Assembly: GCF_030035675.1 (NCBI RefSeq)
Contig: NC_084480.1
Coordinates: 2,083,501 to 2,147,500, forward strand
Length of the DNA: 64,000 bases
Reading direction: 5' to 3'
Origin: Rhineura floridana
Lineage: Eukaryota; Chordata; Lepidosauria; Squamata; Rhineuridae
Shown here piece after piece: positions 22,541-33,688 of the stretch. The notes under the pieces are model-generated. The model searched no databases. It was not told the DNA's origin and saw only the letters and a program-made list of their open reading frames with translations. Numbering within the stretch: position 1 is the stretch's first letter; every line of letters begins with the position of its first letter. A program made the translations under genes and the position numbers.

Positions 22541-22933
22541 GTAAAGTGCGCTGGAGCTGCAACTACCGAGGTTTTGGGTAAAAGGGGAGGAGTTTGCCTG
22601 GCGTCGTGTGTCCCGTGCATTTAGGAAACGGAGGTGGAGACACACTGAACCCAGCAAAAGTGCAAGTGTGTCTCTCTCTACACTAGTCTCACTGGTGCCC
22701 CCTGTCCTTGGCTCTGGCTCTACCTACTGCTGGCCTCCCGCTTTCCACCCTGCCAGTCCCCAGTGGGCACCAGCCGTCCCTGCCTACATCAGTTGTCGAT
22801 CGTTTTATCCCCTGCGTGCCTTGTCTCTGAAAGAGGCGACTGTGCCAGGGCTCCTCGTGGGCAATTTACTGCTCCTGCCCAGACAAACTGAGCTGCCTGG
22901 ACAATCCTCTGGTCTCTCCATATCTGCCCCCAG

Positions 22934-23020
22934 AAAAAGAAGAAGAAGCTGACTCAGCAGCTGCTGGAAGCCAGAGTGTGCGAGGATCACTTGACGCAAG
23001 GAGAGGAATGCTCGGAGCAG
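22934..23020 (+). CDS. Candidate small gene, second exon (unrecognised)
   Basis: This 87-bp, phase 0-0 segment lies between a pyrimidine-rich acceptor (ccatatctgcccccag) and donor gtagga. It encodes five lysines then LTQQLLEARVCEDHL and TQGEECSEQ, a charged and probably helical stretch. A near full-length CR1 LINE lies in the intron that follows. Confidence 0.4.
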
Positions 23021-23285
23021 GTAGGACCAAGCGCAGAGAAGCCTTGCAGGCTCCTAGCCCTCCAGCCGCACACCCACAGCCCCGCAAGGGTCCAACCATG
23101 TCCATCATTTCATCCACAGGGCAGCCTGGAAGTACAAAGGGCTCTGCAGCAGGAAACCAAAGGAGAAAAATGCCACTTTCAGGCAAGGCGATAATTCCCA
23201 AGCAAGTAGAACTGTGAATGCCGAGGGAAATCACAACCCAGATATAGTGTTTGAAATGTTGTATTCAAAACATAACATTCAGATG

Positions 23286-23535
23286 TGTGCATGGCCCCAA
23301 CTTTGTATATCATACCTAATGGTCTCTAGGTGACTTACAACACATTTTAAAAACATACAATACAAAATGAATTTAAAAGCATACAATATACAAATCTCCC
23401 CCGAAAAGGACTAAGATAGCATATCAAAGGCCTGAGTGAAAAGGAAAGTCTTTGCCTGGTGCCTAAAAATGGACAGAGAAGGCACTAGGCGCGCCTCCCT
23501 GGGGACAGGTCTATGTTTAGGAGACATCTGAACGT
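23286..23535 (-). mobile_element. L2-like LINE 3' end
   Basis: In reverse complement it has the carboxy-end block ending in a phrase like KDFPFHSGL, then a 3' UTR and the tail region near ggtgacttacaacac. Diverged. Confidence 0.55.
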
Positions 23536-23795
23536 GCACCTTTTTACCCATTTTTGGGGAATTGTGGTTGCTTATTTACGCTTTAAGAACATAAGAACAT
23601 AAGAAGAGCCTGCTGGATCAGGCCAGTGGCCCATCTAGTCCAACATCCTGTTGTCACAGTGGCCAACCAGGTGCCTGGGGGAAGCCCGCAAGCAGGACCA
23701 GAGTGCAAGCACACTCTCCCCTCCTGAGGCTTCAGGCAACTGGTTTTCAGAAGCATGCTGCCTCTGACTAGGGTGGCACAGCACAGCCATCACGG

Positions 23796-26562
23796 CTAGT
23801 AGCCATTGATAGCCCTGTCCTCCATGAATTTGTCTAATCTTCTTTTAAAGCCGTCCAAGCTGGTGGCCATTACTGCATCTGGTGGGAGCAAATTCCATAG
23901 TTTAACTATGCGCTGAGTAAAGAAGTACTTCCTTTTGTCTGTCCTGAATCTTCCAACATTCAGCTTCTTGGAATGTCCACGAGTTCTAGTATTCTGAGAG
24001 AGGGAGAAGAACTTTTCTCTATCCACTTTCTCAATGCCATGCATAATTTTATACACTTCTATCATGTCTCCTCTGACCCGCCTTTTCTCTAAACTAAAAA
24101 GCCCCAAATGCTGCAACCTTTCCTCGTAAGGGAGTCGCTCCATCCCCTTGATCATTCTGGTTGCCCTCTTCTGAACCTTTTCCAACTTTATAATATCCTT
24201 TTTGAGATGAGGCGACCAGAACTGGACACTGGGTCAACATTTTCATCGTGCTGTCCACTACAACCCTGAGGTCTCTCTCCTGGTCGGTCACCGCCAGTTC
24301 AGACCCCATGAGCGTATATGTGAAATTAAGATTTTTTGCTCCAATATGCATAATTTTACACTTGTTTATATTGAATTGCATTTGCCATTTTCCCGCCCAT
24401 TCACTCAGTTTGGAGAGATCTTTTTGGAGCTCTTCGCAATCCCTTTTTGTTTTAACAACCCTGAACAATTTAGTGTCATTAGCAAACTTGGCCACTTCAC
24501 TGCTCACTCCTAATTCTAGGTCATTAATGAACAAGTTGAAAAGTACAGGTCCCAATACCGATCCTTGAGGGACTCCACTTTCTACAGCCCTCCATTGGGA
24601 GAACTGTCCGTTTATTCCTACTCTCTGCTTTCTGCTTCTTAACCAATTCCTTATCCACAAGAGGACCTCTCCTCTTATTCCATGACTGCTAAGCTTCCTC
24701 AGAAGTCTTTGGTGAGGTACCTTGTCAAACGCTTTTTGAAAGTCTAAGTACACTATGTCCACTGGATCACCTCTGTCTATATGCTTGTTGACACTCTCAA
24801 AGAATTCTAATAGGTTACTGAGACAGGACTTTCCCTTGCAGAAGCCATGCTGGCTCTGCTTCAGCAAGGCTTGTTCTTCTATGTGCTTAGTTAATTTAGC
24901 TTTAATAATACTTTCTACCAGTTTTCCAGGGACAGAAGTTAAGCTAACTGGCCTGCAATTTCCAGGATCCCCTCTGGATCCCTTTTTGAAGATTGGCGTT
25001 ACATTTGCCACTTTCCAGTCCTCAGGCACGGAGGAGGACCCGAGGGACAAGTTACATATTTTAGTTAGCAGATCAGCAATTTCACATTTGAGTTCTTTGA
25101 GAACTCTCGGGTGGATGCCATCTGGGCCCGGTGATTTGTCAGTTTTTATATTGTCCATTAAGCCTAGAACTTCCTCTCTCGTTACCACTATTTGTCTCAG
25201 TTCCTCAGAATCCCTTCCTGCAAATGTTAGTTCAGGTTCAGGGATCTGCCCTATATCTTCCACTGTGAAGACAGATGCAAAGAATTCATTTAGCTTCTCT
25301 GCAATCTCCTTATTGTTCTTTAGTACACCTTTGACTCCCTTATCATCCAAGGGTCCAATCGCCTCCCTAGATGGTCTCCTGCTTTGAATGTATTTATAGA
25401 ATTTTTTGTTGTTGGTTTTTATGTTCTTAGCAATGTGCTCCTCAAATTCTTTTTTAGCATCCCTTATTGTCTTCTTGCATTTCTTTTGCCAGAGTTTGTG
25501 TTCTTTTTTATTTTCTTCATTTGGACAAGACTTCCATTTTTTGAAGGAAGACTTTTTGCCTCTAAGAGCTTCCTTGACTTTGCTCGTTAACCATGCTGGC
25601 ATCTTCTTGGCCCTGGCGGTACCTTTTCTGATCTGCGGTATGCACTCCAGTTGAGCTTCTAATATAGTGTTTTTAAACAACTTCCAAGCATTTTCGAGTG
25701 ATGTGACCCTCTGGGCTTTGTTTTTCAGCTTTCTTTTTACCAATCCCCTCATTTTTGTGAAGTTTCCTCTTTTGAAGTCAAATGTGACCGTGTTGGATTT
25801 TCTTGGCAATTGGCCAGTTACATGTATGTTTAATTTAATAGCACTGTGGTCACTGCTCCCAATCGGTTCAACAACACTTACATCTCGCACCAGGTCCCGG
25901 TCCCCACTGAGGATTAAGTCCAGGGTTGCCGTCCCTCTGGTCGGTTCCATGACCAACTGGTCTAGGGAATAGTCATTTAGAATATCTAGAAACTTTGCTT
26001 CTTTGTCATGACTGGAACACGTATGCGGCCAGTCTATGTCCGGGTAGTTGAAGTCACCCATTACTACCACATTTCCTAGTTTGGATGCTTCCTCAATTTC
26101 ATATCTCATCTCAAGGTCTCCCTGAGCATTTTGATCAGGGGGACGATAGATCGTTCCCAGTATTAAGTCCCTCCTGGGGCATGGTATCACCACCCACAAC
26201 GATTCTGTGGAGGAGTCTGCCTCTTTAGGGGTTTCGAGCTTGCTGGATTCAATGCCTTCTTTCACGTATAGAGCGACTCCGCCACCAATACGTCCTTCCC
26301 TGTCCTTCCGATATAGTTTATATCCAGGGATAACCGTATCCCACTGGTTTTCTCCATTCCACCAGGTCTCCGTTATGCTCACTATATCAATGCTCTCCTC
26401 TAAGACCAAGCACTCTAGTTCTCCCATCTTGGTTTGGAGGCTCCTAGCATTAGCGTACAGGCACTTGTAAGCAGTGTCTCTCTTCAAGTGTCTTTGGCAC
26501 TTGTGGTTAGGCCTGTGGTAATTTTGCTCTTCTGAATTTATATCCTGTGCCCCTGCTCTCAC
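23796..26562 (-). pseudogene. CR1 ORF2, damaged copy
   Basis: Endonuclease and reverse transcriptase are continuous for 800 residues from 26,562. Two features mark it as inactive. The catalytic box reads KFANDTKLF (FADD changed to FAND), and about 140-145 bases are missing near 24,230 between MLTQC and the LVASS-equivalent region, with a short CAGT match at the join. The deletion shifts the frame, and the last 129 codons continue separately to 23,796. Confidence 0.92.
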
Positions 26563-26681
26563 AATGCCTACTTCTAGGCCTACCCCTTTTAAAATTTCAT
26601 AATTTCTTTGGTTTTTATCCCAGGGGGGAGGTTTATTCCGAACCGGACCTTTCTCAGCTCCTGTCGGGTTTCCCCCCTCAG

Positions 26682-27584
26682 TCAGTTTAAAAGCTGCTCT
26701 GCTACCTTTTTAATTTTAAGTGCCAGCAGTCTGGTTCCATTCTGGTTCAAGTGGAGCCCGTCCCTTTTGTACAGGCCCGGCTTGTCCCAAAATGTACCCT
26801 AGTGCCTAACAAATCTAAACCCTTCCACCCGACACCATCGTCTCATCCACGCATTGAGACTGTGAAGCTGGGCCTGTCTGGCTGGTCCTGCGCGTGGAAC
26901 CGGTAGCATTTCAGAGAAAGCCACCTTGGAGGTCCTGGCTTTCAGCATCCTACCTAGCAACCTAAATTTTGCTTCCAGGACCTCACGGCTGCATTTCCCC
27001 ATGTCGTTGGTGCCAACGTGCACCACGACCACTGACTCCTTCCCACCACTGTCTACCAAACTATCTAAACGACGGGCGATATCTGCAACCTTGGCACCAG
27101 GCAGGCAAAACACCTTGCAGTCTACACGCCCATCACACACCCCACTGTCTATGTTCCTAATGATCGAATCACCCACTACAAGGATCCCTCCACCCCCTGG
27201 AGATATATCCTCGGCACGAGAGGATAGCTGCTCATCCCCCAAGGAATGGGTCCCTTCTAAGGGATCGTTTCCCTCTTCCTCAGCTGGATGCTCTCCTTCC
27301 CCGAGACCATCGTTCTCCATGATAGCAGGAGAGCTATCATCGCTGGAGTGGGACACAGCTATAACGTCCCTGAAGGCCTCCTCCACACACCTCTCTGCCT
27401 CTCTCAGCTTTTCCAGGTCTGCCACCTTGGCCTCAAGGAAATGAAGTCATTCCCGGAGAGCCAGGAGCTCATTGCACCGAGGGCACACCCACAACTGCTG
27501 TCCAACAGACAGATAGTCGTACATGCTGCAGGCGGTGCAAAACACTGGAAAGCCCCCACACCCCTGCTGGCTTCTTACCTGCAT
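26682..27584 (-). pseudogene. CR1 ORF1: zinc-finger-like plus SGNH esterase-like protein
   Basis: A 300-codon frame begins MQVRSQQGCGGFPVFC. Residues about 15-45 hold paired cysteines (CTAC and CPRC), a zinc-binding pattern. The middle has GDSIIRNID and VVVHVGTNDMG, and the end has RDGLHLN. GDS, GxND and DxxH together are the SGNH-hydrolase blocks known from CR1 ORF1. Two in-frame stops are present (27,447-27,449, TGA, possibly a decayed CGA; 26,799-26,801, TAG) but the frame does not shift. Confidence 0.9.
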
Positions 27585-27769
27585 AGTTTTGTTTGAGGTT
27601 TATTACGTCAATAGGTTGGAGACTGTGGTTTAGTTGAGGTCAGGGAACAGAAGGGCAGAGTGGGGGGCCCTGGCCTCCTCGCCCTGCTGCCGAACTCGCT
27701 CTGCTGCTTAACTCGCCTTGACGCTTGGTCAGCTGGGGCTCCCTCTAGCTCGTGGAGCAGGCCACTACT

Positions 27770-28060
27770 TTTTATCAATACGTATATGAGTACAGGCCCC
27801 TGGTTTTTTACAGAAAAGGCTCTGACTAGTAGTATAAGGTTATGAAGGTTTGAAAGGAACCAGTGTCTGTCTTCATTTTCTATTTCTTTTTATCTTTTCC
27901 CTTCTATTTCTTTTTTAGAAACTACCTCGCTCCTGACTAAATCCCGTATGATCAGGTGCACAAAAACTTATTTCACACTGCACCTTTTTTTAGGCTATAC
28001 AAAATGCGTGTAGCCGCAGCTACGCCTTGGAGCGCAAATCTTTTTATACATACATACACA
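27770..28060. other. No gene recognised
   Basis: AT-rich intronic or intergenic DNA upstream of the CR1; no repeat recognised. Confidence 0.35.
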
Positions 28061-28061
28061 T

Positions 28062-28210
28062 ATATTAATGGTTTAAGGGATTCCGATTGTTTTGATGTTT
28101 TTAACTACTATGAATGTTGACATCTACAAATTATCATTATTTTGCAACCTGCCCTGAGACCTTCCGGTGATGGGTGTGTAATAATAAATATATTTGATAG
28201 ATAAATAAAA
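28062..28210 (+). mobile_element. L2-like LINE 3' tail
   Basis: T-rich 3' UTR, then caacctgccctgagaccttc and taataataaatata with GATA/ATAA ends. Confidence 0.6.
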
Positions 28211-29235
28211 TCTGAATGGCAAAATCAAAAATCAGGGCAAAGTTCTCTGTTCTTTGAGAGCTCGCTTCCTCTGTTTGCTGACTGCTCTTCATGAGCAGGA
28301 AGAAACTTTTTTGGGGGAAGGATCTGGATCCAGCAGCCCTCTGGGAGTGTCACCTTGCACGGACCTGGAATGAAAGGAGCCTTTAATAAGACTGGGGGGG
28401 GGGGGCTCCAGACTGGCTTTTTGTTATGGGTGTATTCTGCAACTTATTATTGACACAGTAAACATGCATTAGTGGTGGATTTATACTGGGCTGTCCACAC
28501 ATCATTCCACTTTATTAGTTGTTTTGTGGGGCTTCTCCAATGCTGTTGTATTGTTGCAGTCTGGAGGGGCACTCTTGTGCCATAGTGCAACGAAAGCAGG
28601 ACAAAAAATAAACAGGAACATTTGTGGTATGAAAAGTTATGGGATTTCAGCATGAAGTTATGAGGCATTCACTGATCAGAAACGGCACAGTATGTTCGCC
28701 CAAAAGCTTTTGCAAATGCAACCAGAGCTGAAAGCTGGTTCATGAGTAACTGGCCTGGCACCATTAAGAGCACAACTAATCATGCATGCACAATAAAAGG
28801 GATGCCACTCCGGACGGAGGGGAGGGGGGAGACACTGGCCGCTTAAGCGGTTGAGGCATCTTAGCTCAGGGGAGGGAGAAAGATCCCTGCAGGAGGAAAG
28901 ACACAAGAGAGGTTGATAAAACCAGCCTTGGGGCAGAGAAAGTGACCAAGATTCATAATTTTTAAAAACCAGACACATACTCTTGAGGTACTTTGAGGAG
29001 CCAATGAACGTGCCAGTAAGAGGAGCTCAGAAAGCAAGCAAAAGGGACAGATGTGCAGGATGGCAGTTCCGTTGCCCAGACCTGTTTTCAGACCAGGCCC
29101 TTTTGATGTGATGCAGGGCTGTTGACAATGTAAATTATAGCTGCATTGCACAGCTGATAACTGCAGGACTTTGACTGTGTGTGTGTGTGTAGGGGGGAGG
29201 TGCAAGACAGAAATGCTGACTCTTTTTCCATGCAG
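28211..29235. other. No gene recognised
   Basis: Contains a 12-G run near 28,397 and a (TG)n at 29,177-29,191. No exon-like segment before 29,236. Confidence 0.4.
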
Positions 29236-29318
29236 GGTGGAGACCTGCTTCCGCAGAAAGAAGGGGTGAATTCGGGCAACTGGAGGCTGGACTTTGAGTC
29301 AGAGTCGATCCATGAAGA
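29236..29318 (+). CDS. Candidate small gene, third exon (unrecognised)
   Basis: This 83-bp segment lies between acceptor tctttttccatgcag and donor gtgagt. It reads GGDLLPQKEGVNSGNW then RLDFESESIHE plus two bases of a split codon, in the phase left by the previous segment. The composition is acidic and polar and contains no repeat that I recognise. Confidence 0.42.
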
Positions 29319-29491
29319 GTGAGTACAAAACCTTCCCCAGCGCCATCTGCTGCCTTGCTGGCCAGGCCAAACCCTCCCTGGGAGCCGTTTCCCACTTTAC
29401 CTGCATTAAGGGCCTCACCCTTTCCAACTGGGAACCAATCAGTTTCTCCATATTCTGCCCTTAGAGTAGCCACTTGTCCAGAGTATAGGTT

Positions 29492-29782
29492 GCGCATCAG
29501 GACAATCAGATGCTGTGGCACCCCATGATGAAACTGAGGATATCCTACTTTGGACACATCATGAGAAGACATGATTCACTAGAAAAGACAATATGCTGGG
29601 AAAAACAGAAGGGAGTAGAAAAAGAGGAAGGCCAAACAAGAGATGGATTGATTCCATAAAGGAAGCTAAAGACCTGAAATTACAAGATCTGACCAGGGTG
29701 GTTCATGACAGATGTTCTTGGAGGTTGCTGATTCATAGGGTCGCCATAAGTTGTGATCGACTTGAAGGCACATAACAACAAA
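29492..29782 (+). mobile_element. Bov-B (RTE) LINE 3' end, unbroken
   Basis: Translation contains GRPNKRWIDSIKEAKDL, the RTE ORF2 carboxy end. It is followed by gggtcgccataagttgtgat and cgacttgaaggcacataaca, the Bov-B 3' tail. Confidence 0.88.
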
Positions 29783-29917
29783 GGGTGTCACCTGCATGGA
29801 GGAGGTGAGGAGGAGACCTGTTGCTTTTCAGTGACCTCCCTTCCCTCCTCCTTCGCAGCCTTCCTGTTTCCCCCCACCCTTGGCCTGCCCACCACCCTTC
29901 CGTCCCCAGCACCTCCA

Positions 29918-30277
29918 TAAGAACATAAGAAGAGCCTGCTGGATCAGGCCAGTGGCCCATCTAGTCCAGCATCCTGTTCTCACAGTGGCCAACCAGGTGC
30001 CTGGGGGAAGCCCGCAAGCAGGACCCGAGTGCAAGAACACTCTCCCCTCCTGAGGCTTCCGGCAACTGGTTTTCAGAAGCATGCTGCCTCTGACTAGGGT
30101 GGCAGAGCACAGCCATCACGGCTAGTAGCCATTGATAGCCCTGTCCTCCATGAATTTGTCTAATCTTCTTTTAAAGCCGTCCAAGCTGGTGGCCATTACT
30201 GTGTCTTGTGGGAGCAAATTCCATAGTTTAACTATGTGCTGAGTAAAGAAGTACTTCCTTTTGTCTGTCCTGAATCT
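29918..30277 (-). mobile_element. CR1 LINE 3' fragment, (TTCTTATG)n subfamily
   Basis: Full 3' UTR plus the last 50 codons of ORF2 (KYFFTQHIVKLWNLLP; ends MEDRAINGY), 5'-truncated at 30,277. Confidence 0.92.
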
Positions 30278-30561
30278 CCAGTCTCCAAGCTTGCTCTTCA
30301 GCTGGGTCAAACTAGACATTACGCAAAATTTGTCATTAGCAACTATTTGTGAGTTCTTTGGGAAGAGGGACCGACTGTTAAGCCACTCCAGGAATTGTGG
30401 CTCTGGGAGGGGAAGAGGGGGTTCTCCTAACAGCTCTCAGCACCCTTCACAAAATACCCTTCCCAGGATTCTTTGGGAGAAGCCATGGAAGAAATGTATG
30501 GCGTGAACGCAGCTTAGGTTTAACTCCCCTGTGCTGCAGTTAGCATTACGGCAGGTGGTGG

Positions 30562-30830
30562 AGGACCTTTTCCAGCCTGAGGGCCGTATTCCCTTCTGGG
30601 GGCCACCAGTGCTGGGTGGAGCCAGAGGCAAAAGCAGGTGGGATAATTAATGTCAATGTTGCCTTTGTACAATATGCACTCCTCTCTGTCCTTCATCCAG
30701 ACCAGGAAGAGGCCATCTTGGAGGTCCAGGACACAGTCCAGCCTGACCAAAACACGCAGGGAGGGTGTGAAGCAAGACCAGTGGGGGTGGTGGTCTGGGG
30801 AGAGTTCTGAGGGCCAAATAAAGGACATGT
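30562..30830. repeat. Dispersed repeat (gagggccg group), copy 1
   Basis: Shares cctgagggccgtattccctt, ctgggggcca and catccagaccaggaag-type blocks with 63,495-63,780. Probably another non-autonomous DNA element; ends not resolved. Confidence 0.5.
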
Positions 30831-31144
30831 GGGGGGCACATTCAGCCTCAGGGCCTGAGGTGTCCCGCCTCTGCCTTTGGGGACAAACCTCCAACTGCCT
30901 CAGTACTCTCCACTTTCCAGAAACAGCTCAGGGAGTGTGGCTGTAAGTCCCCCAAGGGGGCAGCTGGTGACTCTGGTTGCCAAGCTCTGTCTGGGCAGCT
31001 TTTCGGGCCAGTGTGTGAGGAAGCAGCTTGTTGCAGAGCTGGTGGCCAAGTCAGGGGGAGTGAGGTCTAGGTGAGGGAGTCTTGGCTGGCTGGCTGCAAG
31101 CGGATCTAGGAGTGCGGCTGACCCAGTCCAGGGAATTCATGTCA

Positions 31145-31372
31145 GGGTTAGATTTTCTTAATCTTTCTACTTTTAACATGTATCCTTCTTAATTTGTGTT
31201 CTATTTCGTTTTTGTTGTGCTTTCTGTTGTTTGTTTGTACATGTTTTTGTGATTTTTTACTATGATATATTGTAGTTTATCTTGTTTGTTCACCGCCCTG
31301 AGAGCTATTCTGCTAAGGGCGGTATATAAATGGAAATACTACTACTAATACTAATAATAATAATAATAACCA
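31145..31372 (+). mobile_element. L2-like LINE 3' UTR and tail
   Basis: T-rich UTR, then caccgccctgagagctattc, gggcggtatataaatg and an (AAT)n end. Confidence 0.75.
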
Positions 31373-31482
31373 GTAGGAAGCCCAGGCAGGGAGCCAAGGA
31401 TCAAAGCTGTGGGAGTTTCTTCCTTGTGATTTTAAGATAATGGGGGGAGGGCACAGGGGAGATGGACGCAACGCCCCACGCA

Positions 31483-32057
31483 CAGGGCCGGATTATCCAT
31501 TAGGCTTAGTAGGCTGAAGCCTAGGGGTCTGGAGCTCTTGGGGCCCCCTGCATAAGCTAAAAAAAATTATACTTACCTTTTCCTCCACTGTTTTTTGCGG
31601 CTTGCCATCAATCAAGATGGCGGCTGAGGTTTCCCTAAGGGGCTGAAGCCTCTGCCGCCATCTTGGTTGATGGCACGCATGCATGCTACATGTGTGCATT
31701 GCTGCCATCAACCAAGATGGCGGCAGAAGCTTCAGCCCCTTAGGGAAACCTTGGCCACCATCTTGATTGATGGCAAACCTGCGCGCATAGTGCGCGCAGC
31801 TGCAAAAAAAGCAGAAAGGTAGGTGAAGCGGGGGGGATGGGATGGGATGGCGGGCAGCTCAGAAGCTCCTGTCCTGCGATCCCTCCTGAGGCTGTTTCCG
31901 CGGATCGCGGAAGGGGAGCGGAGGGGCCCAGGGCATGCTGGTGCCCAAGGGCCCCATCATGCCCGGAGCCGGCCCTGAGAAAAATATTGCCTAAGAGGAG
32001 AAGGGCCCCCCAAGCACCAAGCAGCCGAGGGGCCCTCCTCAGCTGAATCCGGCCCTG
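31483..32057. mobile_element. Non-autonomous hAT-like element with internal four-arm palindrome
   Basis: The ends are cagggccggatt and aatccggccctg. A perfect 8-bp duplication cccacgca flanks it (31,475-31,482 and 32,058-32,065). Inside, 31,603-31,776 holds four alternating copies of a block containing catcaaNcaagatggcggc and its complement, so each half is itself a hairpin. No long open frame. Confidence 0.92.
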
Positions 32058-32084
32058 CCCACGCACGTTGCATATTTAGCTTAA

Positions 32085-32180
32085 TTAATACACTAAGGCT
32101 ACAACCCAATCCACGTCTACCCAGAAGCAAGCTCCATTGGGTTCAGTGGAACTTACTCCCAGGTAAACGTGTATTAGACC
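32085..32180 (-). repeat. Dispersed repeat end block
   Basis: ggctacaacccaatccacg through ttactcccaggtaaacgtgt is a block related to 18,846-18,885; probably the end of a non-autonomous element. Confidence 0.45.
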
Positions 32181-32269
32181 GCAGCTTCAGTTCTCTTAGT
32201 TAACACACCTCTTTGCCGTGGCCTTTGACCCATGAGAGGTGCATTTTTGGGATCCACCCTATTCTTGTG

Positions 32270-32375
32270 AGTGTAATTTGTTTTTGACTGTTTTCGGTGC
32301 CGTATTTTAAATTGTTGTGTGGCGCCCTGGGATCTTAGGGTAAAGGATGGGGGGCTGTCAATCATCAACATCATC
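32270..32375 (+). mobile_element. LINE 3' tail, degraded
   Basis: gcgccctgggatcttagggt preceded by T-rich DNA and followed by ATC-rich repeats. Confidence 0.45.
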
Positions 32376-32710
32376 GGCCCTTCAGTGCCGTCGTCTTGTG
32401 CCTTTCCATTCTCCCTGCCTGCGTTCGTCCTCCCGGGGTAGCTGGCTGGCCATGGAGTGCTGGGCCTGGAGGCCTTTGGTGTGATCCGTCAAGGCAACCC
32501 TTATGCACGACTCATTCCTGTGGGGCGGCCCTCCTGCTTCTCAGGGCCACTGGGCTAGCGGAAGGAGGTGGCCTCTGGACCTGAAGGACCAACCTCCTTT
32601 CTTTACCTGTGTTGACCTCCTGCGGATTTGCTCCCTCCCCAAGGTGGCGGCAGACAGTGGGGAGCCCCTCTGCACGGCATCCTGGTGGAGGAGGGATGGG
32701 GGAACCCTTC

Positions 32711-32860
32711 CATTTCGGTTTCCTTCCGTTTCTCATTTTTCTGTAAGATTTGGCGAATGCAGATTCCAGCGGTTTCTGTGTTTGTTTTGGAAAATGAGAA
32801 TTAGGCAGGCTCATCTTTAAGTGTGAACTGAATCAAATTTCTCTTCCCCCCCCCCCCATC
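32711..32860. repeat. Unclassified repeat, copy 2 (end part)
   Basis: ttgttttggaaaatgagaat, taggcaggctc and gtgtgaactgaatcaaattt match the end of 16,960-17,045 and 44,270-44,335. Confidence 0.5.
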
Positions 32861-32900
32861 CGTCACCAGGAGATCACCCTCTCTTGCTTCTGTTTTCCAG

Positions 32901-32973
32901 GATTTATTGGGGCTGCTTCTACTTTTTCCCTTGGCTCAGGATGTGCAGGAGAGACAAAAAGGAACAGCCATAA
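32901..32973 (+). CDS. Candidate small gene, terminal exon (unrecognised)
   Basis: A strong acceptor (cttgcttctgttttccag) is followed by one base completing a Glu codon, then IYWGCFYFFPWLRMC, RRDKKEQP and TAA. The aromatic cluster and basic end look like a real, structured C-terminus or a membrane-associated patch. The stop falls within the same phase that runs through the three preceding segments. The assembled product would be about 93 residues. Confidence 0.42.
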
Positions 32974-33149
32974 AAGGTACATGGGACTCCTTTGCAGAGC
33001 AATAGCTGGGATGGGCCGTTGGTCAGGAAACCAGGTGGGGGTAGCGTCAAAGGGGGGGCAGACAGAGCTGTGAATCCATAACTTCAAAGTGAGAACAAGG
33101 AAGTTCTGTCTAGTTATTCACAGAGCAAACTCACACACTTGCAATGAGC

Positions 33150-33315
33150 TAAAGCAAGTCTTCCCAAACTTGATGCCCTCCAGGTGTTGCTGCCTACAAC
33201 TGCCATTAGCCTCTAGCCAGCACAGGTGTATGATGCTGAGGGTGAAGGGAGCATAGCTGGGGCTGATGGGAACTGTAGTCCAAAACGGGATCAGGAGGGC
33301 ACCAGGTTGGATCAG
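33150..33315. mobile_element. Short palindromic hAT-like element
   Basis: Left arm cttcccaaacttgatgccct and right arm agggcaccaggttggatc are inverted copies; the centre contains the gctgatgggaactgtagtcc block. Confidence 0.7.
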
Positions 33316-33688
33316 GCAGGGCTAAAACGTTTCTGAAGGAGAATGTCTAACCTAGAGCTGCCAACACACTTTGTAAAACATGGACTCTTTTTGTTGGCTC
33401 TGGTCCCGCCTGCTCTCTGGTCATTAGTGTCCAGACTCCAAACTGCTTGGGGCATGGACTGTGTGAAAGAGACTTAGATGTGGATGCTTCTGGGCACCCA
33501 GGCCCTTGTCCCAAGGGCATCACCTTAAGCTACAGTGGCCTGGTTTGGCATTCATTTATTGAATATACCTCTGAAGATACGTTTGTACGTTGCCCATCCA
33601 TAGAGGCCTGGCAGATTTGGAAAAATGCATCATCACAGTAGTTGTCCTACAGAAAGTTAATGTGAGCTATTGCCCTATCAACTGGATT

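Larger units (their letters stand above)
23585..27763 (-). mobile_element. CR1 LINE, near full length (4.2 kb)
   Basis: From right to left on the minus strand: about 180 bp of 5' UTR, ORF1 (27,584-26,682), a short spacer, ORF2, the 3' UTR and two terminal ttcttatg units. It is the only copy in the window with ORF1, and it lies inside the second intron of the candidate small gene. Confidence 0.95.

Noticed and set aside
30877-31074. Alternative terminal exon for the candidate gene (acceptor near 30,919, frame open to a stop at 31,074)
   Set aside because: It fits the phase, but the acceptor is weaker than that at 32,901 and the peptide looks unstructured; kept only as a possible splice variant.
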